A DNA stretch of 63,103 nt, from the NCBI GenBank assembly GCA_900768685.1, contig CAAGDX010000028.1, positions 1-63,103 on the forward strand, given 5' to 3'. The notes under the pieces are model-generated. The model was given only the letters and a program-made list of their open reading frames with translations. It made no database searches and was not told where the DNA came from. Each line of letters starts with the position of its first letter. The first letter of the stretch is position 1. This stretch comes from Bacteroidales bacterium (GTDB taxonomy: Bacteria > Bacteroidota > Bacteroidia > Bacteroidales > Muribaculaceae). Of this stretch, positions 26,672-35,887 are shown in pieces. A program made the position numbers and the translations under genes.

Positions 26672-28879
26672 ATGATACAAACAGTAGTAAAGCGTGACGG
26701 ACGCGTTGTCGGATTCAATGAACTGAAAATCAAAGCGGCAATCCGCAAAGCGATGCTTCAAACAGACCTCGGCGAAGACGAAGCACTCATTGATAGAATA
26801 ACGGACCACATTGCAATGAACGGTGACAGCCAAATGACGGTGGAAGCCATTCAGGACAAGGTGGAATATGAACTTATGAAGAGTTCTCGCAAGGAAGTGG
26901 CTCGTATTTACATCGCATACCGCGACAAACGCAGTATCGCTCGCCGTGCCAAAACACGCGATATGTTCCTTGAAATCATTGAGGCTAAAAACAACGACAT
27001 CACCCGTGAAAATGCGAATATGAACACCGATTCGCCGGCAGGTATGATGATGAAATTTGCCAGCGAAACTACTAAACCGTTCGTTGACGACTATCTGCTA
27101 TCCGATGAAGCAAGAAGAGCTTTCAAATCCGGCTACATTCATATCCACGACAAAGACTACTATCCCACAAAGAGCCTCACCTGCGTGCAACATCCTCTGG
27201 ACAGAATACTCGAAGGCGGATTTGTTGCCGGACATGGCGAATCCCGTCCCGCAAAAAGAATTGAAACTGCAAGTATCATTGGTTGCATCTCACTGGAAAC
27301 GGCTCAAAACGAAATGCACGGCGGACAAGCTATCCCTGCTTTTGACTTTTACCTTGCACCGTTCGTGAGAAATTCACTCATTGAGGAAATAAAACAAATC
27401 GAGGCACTTACAGGCGAAAATCTATCCGAACTTTACCACGCTCCGCTGAAAGACTACACTAAAAAGCCACTTGAAGGACTGCAAGGAAAAGAACGTGCAC
27501 TTCAGCACGCTGTAAATCAAACCGTTGCAAGAGTACACCAAGCTATGGAAGCTTTCGTCCACAATATGAATTCCATTCACTCTCGCGGAGGCAACCAGGT
27601 TGTGTTCAGTTCAATAAACTATGGTACAGACACTTCCGCAGAAGGTCGTTGCGTAATCCGTGAATTGCTCCAAACCACTTACGAGGGTGTAGGAAATGGT
27701 GCAACAGCCATTTTCCCTATCCAGATTTGGAAAACAAAAACAGGAGTAAACTATTTGCCGGAAGACCCTAACTATGACCTATATCAGTTTGCCTGTAAAG
27801 TGACCGCACGTCGCTTCTTCCCGAATTTCGTGAACCTTGATGCTACATATAATTTCCACGAAAAATGGGATGCCAACGACCCTAAACGTTACCAATATGA
27901 AGTTGCTACTATGGGTTGCCGAACTCGTGTTTTTGAAAACAGATTCGGTGAAAAAACGTCTATCGGACGAGGAAACCTCAGTTTTACCACAATAAACATC
28001 GTCAGAATAGCCATCGAGGCTATGGGCATTGAAAACAAGGAAGCGAGAATCGAAGCCTTTTTCACAAAACTTGATGAAATTCTGGAAATCACAGCTCGCC
28101 AACTTTGCGACCGCTACGAATTCCAAAAAACCGCTCTCGCAAAACAATTCCCACTCCTGATGTCACGTCTCTGGAATGGCGGAGAAAAGCTTAAACCAAA
28201 CGATACTATTGAACCCGTTATCAATCAGGGTACACTCGGAATCGGATTTATCGGCTTGGCGGAATGTCTTATTGCACTTATCGGCAAACATCACGGTGAA
28301 AGTGCTGAAGCACAGGAGCTTGGACTTAAAATCATCACTCACATGCGTGACCGTTCAGTGGAATTTTCAGAAAGGTATCAGCACAATTTCTCTGTTCTTG
28401 CCACTCCGGCTGAAGGTCTTTCCGGCAAATTTACCGCCAAAGACAAAAAGGCCTTCGGAATTATCCCGGGCGTGACAGACAAGGCTTACTATACAAATTC
28501 AAACCACGTCCCCGTGTATTACCACTGCTCACCGAAACACAAAGCGGAAATTGAAGCACCTTACCACGACCTTACACGCGGCGGACACATCTTCTATGTG
28601 GAAATTGACGGTGATGCTACACATAACCCAAAGGCTATCAGCGACATTGTGGATCTCATCCACAAATACAATATCGGTTACGGCTCCGTAAACCACAACC
28701 GTAACCGCTGCATGGATTGCGGCTACGAAGATGCACAGGCGGAACTCAAAGTTTGCCCGAAATGTGGCAGCACAAATATAGACAAACTGCAACGCATCAC
28801 AGGGTATCTCGTAGGTACTACGGACAGATGGAATAGTGCTAAACTCGCAGAACTTAACGACCGTATTGTTCACAAATAA
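26672..28879 (+). CDS. nrdD: Anaerobic ribonucleoside-triphosphate reductase (class III)
   Basis: The 735 residues reduce ribonucleoside triphosphates to deoxy forms without oxygen, using a glycyl radical. An N-terminal ATP-cone (about 1-95, TVVKRDGRVVGFNELKI) gives allosteric control. The barrel has SIIGCISLETAQNEMHGGQ near residue 204 with a conserved Cys. A C-terminal zinc site (CMDCGY and CPKCG) precedes the glycyl-radical loop RITGYLVG, with Gly711 as the likely radical site. It is paired with nrdG 14 bp downstream. Presence of this enzyme fits an anaerobic life style. Confidence 0.95.
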   Translation: MIQTVVKRDGRVVGFNELKIKAAIRKAMLQTDLGEDEALIDRITDHIAMNGDSQMTVEAIQDKVEYELMKSSRKEVARIYIAYRDKRSIARRAKTRDMFLEIIEAKNNDITRENANMNTDSPAGMMMKFASETTKPFVDDYLLSDEARRAFKSGYIHIHDKDYYPTKSLTCVQHPLDRILEGGFVAGHGESRPAKRIETASIIGCISLETAQNEMHGGQAIPAFDFYLAPFVRNSLIEEIKQIEALTGENLSELYHAPLKDYTKKPLEGLQGKERALQHAVNQTVARVHQAMEAFVHNMNSIHSRGGNQVVFSSINYGTDTSAEGRCVIRELLQTTYEGVGNGATAIFPIQIWKTKTGVNYLPEDPNYDLYQFACKVTARRFFPNFVNLDATYNFHEKWDANDPKRYQYEVATMGCRTRVFENRFGEKTSIGRGNLSFTTINIVRIAIEAMGIENKEARIEAFFTKLDEILEITARQLCDRYEFQKTALAKQFPLLMSRLWNGGEKLKPNDTIEPVINQGTLGIGFIGLAECLIALIGKHHGESAEAQELGLKIITHMRDRSVEFSERYQHNFSVLATPAEGLSGKFTAKDKKAFGIIPGVTDKAYYTNSNHVPVYYHCSPKHKAEIEAPYHDLTRGGHIFYVEIDGDATHNPKAISDIVDLIHKYNIGYGSVNHNRNRCMDCGYEDAQAELKVCPKCGSTNIDKLQRITGYLVGTTDRWNSAKLAELNDRIVHK

Positions 28880-28893
28880 AAAACACTAAAAAG

Positions 28894-29370
28894 TTGAAAA
28901 TCATTAAAATAATAGACGGTACAAGTGTAGATGGACCCGGACTACGGACGTCCATCTACTTTTCCGGCTGTTCTCACCACTGTCCCGGTTGCCAAAATCC
29001 TCAAACATGGGATATAAATGCAGGCACTGAGACTGATATTGAAGACGTTCTGAAAACTATTATTGACAATGATTTTGATGTAACATTTTCCGGGGGAGAC
29101 CCGCTTTTTCAAGTAGAAGAAGCGACGGAGCTTGCAAAAAGGATAAAACACATCGGCAAAAATATATGGTGCTACACCGGCTACACCTATGAGCAAATTC
29201 TTGCAGACAGCAGACTGTCACAAATTCTTCCATTCATTGACGTTCTCGTTGACGGCAGATTTGACATCAACCTGCGGGACATCTCACTCCGTTTCCGAGG
29301 CTCTGCAAATCAGAGACTTATTGACGTTCACAAATCCCAACCGGGGAAAATCGCAATTTGGGAAGATTGA
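28894..29370 (+). CDS. nrdG: Anaerobic ribonucleotide reductase-activating protein
   Basis: The 158 residues (E. coli NrdG 154) form a radical-SAM enzyme that installs the glycyl radical on NrdD. The [4Fe-4S] motif CSHHCPGC is at residues ~26-33, and FSGGDPLFQ near 66 is the GGE/GGD-type SAM-binding motif. Translation starts at a TTG codon, chosen because the protein then begins with the family's N-terminus (LKIIKIIDGTSVDGPG). It is convergent with uvrA, 32 bp apart. Confidence 0.93.
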   Translation: MKIIKIIDGTSVDGPGLRTSIYFSGCSHHCPGCQNPQTWDINAGTETDIEDVLKTIIDNDFDVTFSGGDPLFQVEEATELAKRIKHIGKNIWCYTGYTYEQILADSRLSQILPFIDVLVDGRFDINLRDISLRFRGSANQRLIDVHKSQPGKIAIWED

Positions 29371-29407
29371 CGGATTATTGCCGTCAAAACGAATAGTTAT
29401 AACTATT
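29369..29407. terminator. Weak hairpins between convergent nrdG and uvrA
   Basis: GACGG (29369-29373) can pair with CCGTC (29381-29385), and AATAGTTATAACTATT (29392-29407) is a perfect 16-bp palindrome overlapping the uvrA stop codon. No clear T tract follows either, so terminator function is uncertain. Confidence 0.35.
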
Positions 29408-32183
29408 TCGCCCTATCTTTCAGAGCCTTACCGGTATAACTGCTTTCACACTTCATAATATCTTCCGGAGTACCTGCGGCTACAATGTATCCTCCCTCAT
29501 CACCGCCTTCCGGTCCCATATCTATCACATGGTCCGCAGTACGAATAACGTCCAAATTATGTTCGATAATCAGCACAGTATGTCCTTTGGAAATAAGTTG
29601 ATTAAAGGATTTCAGAAGTGTGCTGATATCGTGGATATGCAGTCCGGTTGTAGGCTCATCAAAGATGAAAAATTTATGACTTCCTGTGTCTTGCGATAGA
29701 TAATATGCCAATTTCACCCTCTGGTTTTCACCTCCGGACAGTGTGGAAGATGCCTGACCGAGTTTTATGTACCCCAGCCCCACATCTTGCAGTGGCTTCA
29801 GTTTGCGTACAATCTTCTTTTCTATGCTACCCTGCTCCTCACTGAAGAAATCAATTGCCTGATTTACAGTCATATTCAGCACATCATTGATATTTTTGCC
29901 CCTGTATTCAATTTCCAAAATATCTCTTTTAAACCTCTGTCCGTGGCAACACTCACATGGAATAGTGATATCTGCCATAAACTGCATTTCCACAGTTATA
30001 TAGCCATCGCCCTTACATTCTTCGCAGCGTCCGCCCTCAGTGTTAAAAGAAAAATAAGCGGATGTGAATCCCATCTGTTTTGCTGCTTGTTGTGATGCAA
30101 AAAGTGCACGAATATCATCGTAGGCTTTGAGATATGTGGCAGCGTTGCTTCGCGTGGATTTTCCTATCGGATTTTGGTCCACAAATTCCACTGAATCAAT
30201 CATTTTAAGGTCGCCTTTAAGGGACTTGAATGCACCGGGTGACTCTGTTGATTCCTCAAAATGTCTCAGCAATGCCTTGTAAAGAATATCTCTAACAAGA
30301 GTAGATTTTCCAGAACCGCTCACACCGGTCACCACAGTCATCACACCAAGTGGAAACTTGACGGTTATATCTTTCAGATTGTTTTGACGTGCACCGGCAA
30401 TTTCTATATAGTCTTTCCACTTCCGCCTTGAAGTTGGTGCCGATATTGACAGTTTTCCTTTTAGGTACTTGCCTGTGTAACTTCTTTCACTGTCCACAAT
30501 GTCTTTTGCCGGACCTTGATATACAATTTCTCCTCCATGTCGCCCGGCATCAGGACCGACATCCACAATATAATCCGCAGCACGAATAATTTCCTCCTCG
30601 TGCTCTACCACCACAACAGTATTTCCTATTTGTTTCAGTCTATCAAGAACACGGATAAGTTTCTGTGTATCACGAGGATGCAAACCTATACTCGGCTCAT
30701 CAAGAATGTAAAGTGAACCAACAAGGCTGCTTCCCAAAGACGTGGATAAGTTTATTCTCTGACTTTCACCACCGGAAAGAGTTGCCGAAGCACGATTCAG
30801 TGTCAGATACCCCAAACCTACCTCAAGCAGGTAAGTCAAGCGGCTTTTGATTTCAAACAGTATTCTTTTTGCAATACTTTCTTCCGTCTCTGAAAGCACA
30901 AGATTGTCAAACCACACTGCAAGGTCTGCCACAGACATTTTTGTAAGTTCGCAGATAGTTTTTCCCGCCACTTTCACGTACATTGCTTCCGGTCTCAGTC
31001 TGTCGCCTTTACATTCGGGACAGAGAGTTTTACCTCTGAAGCGATTTCTGAGAATGGTGTATTGCACTTTGTATGTATTCTGGTCCACCATTTTGAAAAA
31101 GCCGTCTATCCCCGGAAATCCTCCTTTACCATGCCACAAAACATTTTTCTCTTCCGCTGTCAAGTCGCAGTACGGTTTATGAATAGGAAAACGAAGTTCA
31201 CCGGACATTTCTATCAACATTCGTTTCCATTCACTCATCTTTTCGCCTTTCCAGCATGCCACGGCATCTTCAAAAATTGTGAGTGCCGGATTCGGAATCA
31301 CAAGATGTTCATCTATACCGAGAATCTGACCGAAGCCATCACATTTTGTACATGCTCCGTATGGATTGTTGAAATTAAACAAATGTTCGTCAGGCTCTAA
31401 AAATTTTATTCCGTCTGCCTCAAAACGACGTGAAAATTCAAATCTTTCCGCACCGTTTTCAGCCCAAACCACAAGGGTGAGAGCATCTCCGCCTTCATAA
31501 AAGGCTGTTTCTATAGAATCCGCAAGACGGCTCACTTCATCTTTCTCATCGCTCACGGCAAGACGGTCTATAAGCAACTTATAGCCGGTTACGTCACTTT
31601 CCGTTTTTGCCACATCTTCTATAGCCACAAAGCGGTTATCAGCCGTCAAAAAGCGACTGAAGCCCGCTTTCAGATATACCTCCGCCTGCAATTTCAGGTC
31701 TCTGCCCTCAGGAACTGTCACATCCGTGCAGAGTGCAATCTTAGTTCCTACCGGATATTGCATTGTTCTTTGCAATACATCTTCTATAGTATGCTTTTTA
31801 ACTTCTATTCCCGTCACCGGCGAAAAAGTATGCCCCACGCGAGAATATAACAAACGCAAATAGTCGTAAATTTCAGTAGATGTGCCAACGGTACTCCTCG
31901 GATTGCGAGTATTTACTTTTTGCTCTATCGCAATAGCAGGTGGCAAACCTTTGATGTAATCCACCTCCGGCTTAGACATTTTTCCCAAAAACTGACGAGC
32001 GTATGCGGAAAGGCTTTCCACATATCGCCGCTGACCTTCTGCATATAATGTATCAAATGCCAAAGACGACTTGCCGGAACCGGAAAGACCTGTTATTACT
32101 ATAAACTGATTGCGAGGCAAAACTACATCCACATTCTTGAGATTGTTTACCCTTGCCCCTTTTATCTCTATGTTTTCTGACAT
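29403..32183 (-). CDS. uvrA: UvrABC nucleotide-excision repair protein UvrA
   Basis: The 926 residues (E. coli 940) recognise DNA damage with UvrB. Two ABC ATPase modules are visible: Walker A GLSGSGKSSLAFDT near residue 31 with signature LSGGESQRINL, and GVSGSGKSTLVRDI in the second half with LSGGENQRVKLA. Zinc-binding CxxC pairs lie in CTKCDGFG, CPECKGDR, CEECKGDG and CECCHGQR. The start MSENIEIKGARV is preferred over a longer frame because the promoter at 32210-32241 lies inside that extension. Confidence 0.97.
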   Translation of the reverse strand: MSENIEIKGARVNNLKNVDVVLPRNQFIVITGLSGSGKSSLAFDTLYAEGQRRYVESLSAYARQFLGKMSKPEVDYIKGLPPAIAIEQKVNTRNPRSTVGTSTEIYDYLRLLYSRVGHTFSPVTGIEVKKHTIEDVLQRTMQYPVGTKIALCTDVTVPEGRDLKLQAEVYLKAGFSRFLTADNRFVAIEDVAKTESDVTGYKLLIDRLAVSDEKDEVSRLADSIETAFYEGGDALTLVVWAENGAERFEFSRRFEADGIKFLEPDEHLFNFNNPYGACTKCDGFGQILGIDEHLVIPNPALTIFEDAVACWKGEKMSEWKRMLIEMSGELRFPIHKPYCDLTAEEKNVLWHGKGGFPGIDGFFKMVDQNTYKVQYTILRNRFRGKTLCPECKGDRLRPEAMYVKVAGKTICELTKMSVADLAVWFDNLVLSETEESIAKRILFEIKSRLTYLLEVGLGYLTLNRASATLSGGESQRINLSTSLGSSLVGSLYILDEPSIGLHPRDTQKLIRVLDRLKQIGNTVVVVEHEEEIIRAADYIVDVGPDAGRHGGEIVYQGPAKDIVDSERSYTGKYLKGKLSISAPTSRRKWKDYIEIAGARQNNLKDITVKFPLGVMTVVTGVSGSGKSTLVRDILYKALLRHFEESTESPGAFKSLKGDLKMIDSVEFVDQNPIGKSTRSNAATYLKAYDDIRALFASQQAAKQMGFTSAYFSFNTEGGRCEECKGDGYITVEMQFMADITIPCECCHGQRFKRDILEIEYRGKNINDVLNMTVNQAIDFFSEEQGSIEKKIVRKLKPLQDVGLGYIKLGQASSTLSGGENQRVKLAYYLSQDTGSHKFFIFDEPTTGLHIHDISTLLKSFNQLISKGHTVLIIEHNLDVIRTADHVIDMGPEGGDEGGYIVAAGTPEDIMKCESSYTGKALKDRAK

Positions 32184-32209
32184 ATCACCGCTCGTTTGTT
32201 TTTGTAGCA

Positions 32210-32241
32210 CAAAATTAGGAAAAAATACAATAAGACACAAC
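32210..32241 (-). promoter_or_regulatory. Promoter of uvrA
   Basis: On the minus strand TAATTTTG (32217-32210) preceded by GTTG (32241-32238) at 20 nt. This fixes the translation start at 32183. I saw no obvious SOS box. Confidence 0.65.
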
Positions 32242-32328
32242 TTTATGTTACACCTATTTGTTATTATACTAAAATATAGACATTTACTTTAATTTTTCCA
32301 TAAAACTTTGAAAAAACATACCAAAATA

Positions 32329-32360
32329 TTTGGTCACTCAAGCATAAAACACTACTTTTG
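32329..32360 (+). promoter_or_regulatory. Consensus promoter of the ferredoxin gene
   Basis: TTTG (32329-32332), 20-nt spacer, TACTTTTG (32353-32360), 48 nt before the start codon. Confidence 0.85.
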
Positions 32361-32407
32361 CATTGAAAATAAACAAAACTTTTTTAACAATCAAATAAAT
32401 TACTACT

Positions 32408-32575
32408 ATGGCTTACGTAATCACTGATAAATGTGTTGCATGTGGCACTTGTCTTCCAAACTGCCCGGTTGAAGCAATCTCTGAAGGCGATATCTACAAA
32501 ATCGACCCAGACACATGCATCGAATGTGGAACTTGCGAAGGTGTTTGCCCAAGTGAAGCTATTGTCTTAGGATAA
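32408..32575 (+). CDS. 2[4Fe-4S] ferredoxin
   Basis: A 55-residue clostridial-type ferredoxin with two CxxCxxCxxxCP motifs: Cys9, 12, 15, 19 and Cys37, 40, 43, 47. It carries low-potential electrons in the cytoplasm, for example for pyruvate:ferredoxin oxidoreductase, hydrogenase or radical enzymes. It sits alone between its own consensus promoter and its own terminator and has a biased codon set, which suggests strong expression. Confidence 0.96.
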   Translation: MAYVITDKCVACGTCLPNCPVEAISEGDIYKIDPDTCIECGTCEGVCPSEAIVLG

Positions 32576-32603
32576 TTTTCACACAAGACATTCAGAAAAA
32601 AAT

Positions 32604-32638
32604 TAGTGCTACGCTTTTTTAAGCATAGCACTTTTTTG
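32604..32638 (+). terminator. Terminator of the ferredoxin gene
   Basis: AGTGCTACGC (32605-32614) pairs with GCATAGCACT (32623-32632) with one mismatch, followed by a T run. The T run adjoins the -7 box of the next gene. Confidence 0.85.
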
Positions 32639-32646
32639 TAACTTTG
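32639..32646 (+). promoter_or_regulatory. -7 promoter element of the GT2-ruvC operon
   Basis: TAACTTTG directly follows the T tract of the ferredoxin terminator; TTTT stands at the -33 position with 20-nt spacing. The leader is about 25 nt. Confidence 0.65.
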
Positions 32647-32675
32647 CATAAACAATTATAATACTTCTCCTTTTG

Positions 32676-33425
32676 ATGTCAGACAGTCCTCTTTTCACTA
32701 TCATCACAGTCACTTTCAACGCGGAAAGCACTATTTCCCCTACTCTTAAAAGTATTGAGAGTCAAACTTTTACAGACTTTCAATATCTCGTCGTTGACGG
32801 TTTGTCTCGCGACACTACTCTTGACGTGGTGAATAGTGCCGGCATCAAAAACACTGATATCATCAGCGAAAAAGATTCCGGATTGTATGATGCCATGAAC
32901 AAAGGCATACATAACGCAAAAGGACAGTACCTCATTTTCCTTAATGCCGGTGACTCACTTCACGCTCCGGACACTCTCCAAAAAATTGCAGAGACTATTA
33001 AAATAAACGGCTATCCCGATATCACTTACGGACAAACTATTATCGTAAACTCCGAAAGAGAAAAAATAGCAAACCGCCACTTGACTGCACCGGAAAACCT
33101 TACATTCAGCAGTTTCAAAAACGGTATGCTCGTATGCCACCAGGCCTTCATTGCCAAACGTGACATCGCAGAAGACTATGACTTGCAATACCGCTACTCC
33201 GCAGACTACGACTGGTGTATCCGATGCCTGAAAAAGTCGCGTAAAAACGTTTATATTGACGATGTTTTGATTGACTATCTTAATGAAGGCGTCACTACCG
33301 CAAACTTCAAGAAATCTCTCAAAGAAAGATATAAAATTATGTGCAAATACTACGGCACATTTTCAACCACCATCCGACATATAAAATTTTTATTTCGTCA
33401 TCTAATAAGAAAAATACACTCATGA
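32676..33425 (+). CDS. Glycosyltransferase family 2
   Basis: The 249 residues have a GT-A fold: FTIITVTFNAESTI at the N-terminus, QYLVVDGLSRDTT near 38, and GLYDAMNKGIHNAKGQYLIFLNAGD near 70 containing the metal/nucleotide-binding region. Close relatives transfer sugars onto capsule or LPS outer-core acceptors. ATG 32676 is chosen; a TTG codon just before it is also in frame. It is the first gene of an operon with a GYF/CD225 protein, DUF4286 and ruvC. Confidence 0.9.
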   Translation: MSDSPLFTIITVTFNAESTISPTLKSIESQTFTDFQYLVVDGLSRDTTLDVVNSAGIKNTDIISEKDSGLYDAMNKGIHNAKGQYLIFLNAGDSLHAPDTLQKIAETIKINGYPDITYGQTIIVNSEREKIANRHLTAPENLTFSSFKNGMLVCHQAFIAKRDIAEDYDLQYRYSADYDWCIRCLKKSRKNVYIDDVLIDYLNEGVTTANFKKSLKERYKIMCKYYGTFSTTIRHIKFLFRHLIRKIHS

Positions 33426-33898
33426 ACACAAAATACTACATAGTTCAAGACGGTAAATCCACAGGACCATTCAGCCTTGCGGAACTCAAGGAGAAAAGTC
33501 TCACTGAGGACACTCTCGTATGGTTTGACGGACTCACGGACTGGAAAAAAATAAAAGACCTACCCATTCTGAAAAATCAACTTTCAGAAAAAATCAATCC
33601 ACCCGTTTTCAATCAGGAAGAATATGAGAACGCCTACGTTCCTCAACTTTCACAACCACAGCCGCAATTCTTTTTTCCACACGAGGTTCGCCCGGCAAAT
33701 TACCTCGCGGAATCCATAATTTCCGCAATTTTTTGCCTCCCCACTGCACTTATTGCTATATACAACGCCGTAAAAGTAGATAAACTTTACGACCAGGGAC
33801 GTCACGCAGAAGCCGTTCGTGCTGCCAATCAGGCAAAATATTGGTTTTTCACATCTGTTGCAATAGGCATCATCGGTTTTATATTCATTTTTCTTTAA
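33422..33898 (+). CDS. GYF_2 and CD225 (dispanin-like) domain membrane protein
   Basis: The 158 residues start at the ATG that overlaps the glycosyltransferase stop by 4 bp (ATGA). Residues ~4-55 are a GYF_2 domain (YYIVQDGKSTGPFSLAELKE, TLVWFDGLTDWKKI). A proline/glutamine-rich linker leads to a CD225-type module (~100-158) with two hydrophobic helices and the conserved NAVKVDKLYDQGRHAEAVRAA-like loop. In bacteria these proteins are membrane-tethered with unknown function; animal CD225 proteins are the interferon-induced transmembrane family. Confidence 0.85.
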   Translation: MNTKYYIVQDGKSTGPFSLAELKEKSLTEDTLVWFDGLTDWKKIKDLPILKNQLSEKINPPVFNQEEYENAYVPQLSQPQPQFFFPHEVRPANYLAESIISAIFCLPTALIAIYNAVKVDKLYDQGRHAEAVRAANQAKYWFFTSVAIGIIGFIFIFL

Positions 33899-33903
33899 GA
33901 GCC

Positions 33904-34212
33904 ATGAGCAATTTTATTCTTAATACGTCTTTCCATATAAATAAAAAATATGTGCCTCAATTTATTGATTGGGCAAGAAACACATATATCCCTCAAGCAT
34001 TAAACTCCGGACTGTTTTCCAACCCTCTTTTTACTCACTTGCTGATTGAAGTAGAACCGGACACAGACAGTTTTGCCATTCACCTCAATACAAAAGATAT
34101 TGAGAAAGCTGTTGAGTGGCACGACTCCACAGCAGCTGCACTTAAACAAAAGTTGCACTTGGATACAGACAAATCCGCCCTCTATTTTACAACATATATG
34201 CAAGAGTTGTAA
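33904..34212 (+). CDS. DUF4286 family protein
   Basis: The 102 residues begin MSNFILNTSFHINKKY and match the small DUF4286 family found next to ruvC in many Bacteroidetes. It is predicted to be a soluble alpha/beta protein with no signal peptide. The start follows the upstream gene by 5 bp, and its stop overlaps the ruvC start by 1 bp (TAATG), so translation is probably coupled. Function unknown. Confidence 0.85.
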   Translation: MSNFILNTSFHINKKYVPQFIDWARNTYIPQALNSGLFSNPLFTHLLIEVEPDTDSFAIHLNTKDIEKAVEWHDSTAAALKQKLHLDTDKSALYFTTYMQEL

Positions 34213-34799
34213 TGGGAACAAACAGCGAGAAATACGACAAAATAATATTAGGCATAGACCCCGGAACAAACGTGATGGGCTACGGACTTCTTGGCGTGAA
34301 AAGCAAGAAACCGGAAATGATTGCCATGGGAGTGATAGAACTCTCAAAACTCGCCGACCACTATCACCGCCTCAACCGAATTTACGAAAGAGTAGCAGGA
34401 CTTGTAGATAACTACAAGCCTGATGAAATGGCTATCGAAGCTCCTTTCTTCGGCAAAAACGTTCAGTCTATGCTAAAACTCGGTAGAGCACAAGGCGTTG
34501 CCATTGCCGCTGCACTTTCCAGAAACATAAAAATCACTGAATACGAACCCAGAAAAATTAAAATGGCTATTACCGGTAACGGTGGGGCAAGCAAAGAGCA
34601 AGTACAGGAAATGCTCAAAAGAATACTCAATATTCCGGAAAAATCCATCCTCCCTCAGCTTGATGCTACAGACGCCCTCGCCGCAGCTCTCTGCCACTTC
34701 TATGAAACGTCCAAACCCGTTCAGTTGAAAAATTCAGCCAAATCTTGGAAAGAATTTATCGCAAACAACCCCGATAAAATTTCTAATCCTAAAAGATAA
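34212..34799 (+). CDS. ruvC: Holliday-junction resolvase RuvC
   Basis: The 195 residues resolve four-way DNA junctions with RuvAB. The RNase H-like acidic residues are visible: Asp in LGIDPGTN (~17), Glu in MAIEAPFFGKN (~77), and the Asp pair in DATDALAAALCH (~155). About 15 residues extend past the usual C-terminus. It is the last gene of the GT2-GYF/CD225-DUF4286-ruvC run. Why a glycosyltransferase is linked to it is unclear. Confidence 0.95.
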   Translation: MGTNSEKYDKIILGIDPGTNVMGYGLLGVKSKKPEMIAMGVIELSKLADHYHRLNRIYERVAGLVDNYKPDEMAIEAPFFGKNVQSMLKLGRAQGVAIAAALSRNIKITEYEPRKIKMAITGNGGASKEQVQEMLKRILNIPEKSILPQLDATDALAAALCHFYETSKPVQLKNSAKSWKEFIANNPDKISNPKR

Positions 34800-34891
34800 T
34801 CACATTACGACATTTGCAAAGAATGACTTGAACGAATAAAATTGCCAATTACTCAAAGACATCATTCACACAAAATGTTCAAAAATTTTTT

Positions 34892-34922
34892 TTTGTGGTG
34901 GAAATCAAAATTGCTAATTTTG
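34892..34922 (+). promoter_or_regulatory. Consensus promoter of the DMT transporter gene
   Basis: TTTG (34892-34895), 19-nt spacer, TAATTTTG (34915-34922), 24 nt before the start codon. Confidence 0.8.
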
Positions 34923-34946
34923 TAAGAAATTAAGACAAAACATAAT

Positions 34947-35882
34947 ATGAGCAGCAATTTCAAAGGTTTCATATATGGCATACTTGCAGCGGCTTCATAC
35001 GGTATGAATCCCGCATTTGCATTACCGCTTTATGAGGAAGGAATGAGTACAACGTCCGTGCTGTGCCTCCGTTACGCCTTTGCTCTGCCCATACTCGCCA
35101 TAATGATGGCGGTGCGAGGTCAAAGCCTGAAAATTTCCTTACGAAAAGAACTGTTGCCAATAGCAGTTTTGGGCTTACTCATGGGATTTTCGTCACTCGG
35201 ACTATTTTTGAGTTATAGATATATGCCGGCAGGAATCGCATCTACCATACTTTTTGTCTATCCACTTATGGTAGCGGTGATTATGGCTATAGTGTTTAAG
35301 CAAAAAATTTCACAAAAAACGTGGATATGTCTTGCCGTCGCTATGGGCGGCATTTCGCTGCTTACGGTAAACGGTGAATGGGGCGGTGCCGGCAAATACG
35401 ACTATTTTACAGGAATATTCTGGGTAATAATGTCTTCAATGTCATACGCCATTTACATTGTGGGCGTAAACACGGAGCGAATAAAAAATGTCCCTACCCT
35501 ACGCCTTACGTTTTACGTATTGTTTTTCGGGTGGTTTATCTTCCTGTCACAAATAGTTTTTGGCGAAGAACTGATATTACCCGGCAGTGCCGACACATGG
35601 ATTTGCACAGTGGCATTAGCACTGATTCCAACGGCGTTATCCCTTATTTTCACATCACTTGCAATACAAAACATCGGCAGCACACCAACTGCTATACTCG
35701 GTGTGTTTGAACCGGTAACCGCAATATTTTTCGGAGTGATATTATTCGGCGAAACGCTTTATGGCGAAGATATCGCCGGAATAATCCTCATAATGTCTGC
35801 CGTGACAATGGTAATTGCCGGAAATCGCATACACGCTCCGCTGAATCGCATACGCAAATTATTTCCAAAAACACGAAATTAA
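34947..35882 (+). CDS. DMT-superfamily (EamA) transporter
   Basis: The 311 residues form two EamA repeats with about ten transmembrane helices, beginning KGFIYGILAAASYGMNPAFALPLY, and the second repeat near residue 150 (GIFWVIMSSMSYAIYIVGV). The typical EPV motif occurs as GVFEPVTAIFFGVILFGE near 252. Members export amino acids or other small metabolites; substrate unknown. It converges with the ilv operon, leaving only 5 bp between stops and no visible terminator. Confidence 0.88.
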   Translation: MSSNFKGFIYGILAAASYGMNPAFALPLYEEGMSTTSVLCLRYAFALPILAIMMAVRGQSLKISLRKELLPIAVLGLLMGFSSLGLFLSYRYMPAGIASTILFVYPLMVAVIMAIVFKQKISQKTWICLAVAMGGISLLTVNGEWGGAGKYDYFTGIFWVIMSSMSYAIYIVGVNTERIKNVPTLRLTFYVLFFGWFIFLSQIVFGEELILPGSADTWICTVALALIPTALSLIFTSLAIQNIGSTPTAILGVFEPVTAIFFGVILFGETLYGEDIAGIILIMSAVTMVIAGNRIHAPLNRIRKLFPKTRN

Positions 35883-35887
35883 GATAA

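Noticed and set aside
29392..29407. 16-bp palindrome at the uvrA stop as a regulatory operator
   Set aside because: It lies at the convergent 3' ends of nrdG and uvrA, where a weak terminator is the simpler reading.
32184..32240. Upstream extension of UvrA
   Set aside because: It contains the promoter; family alignment supports MSENIEIKGA as the start.
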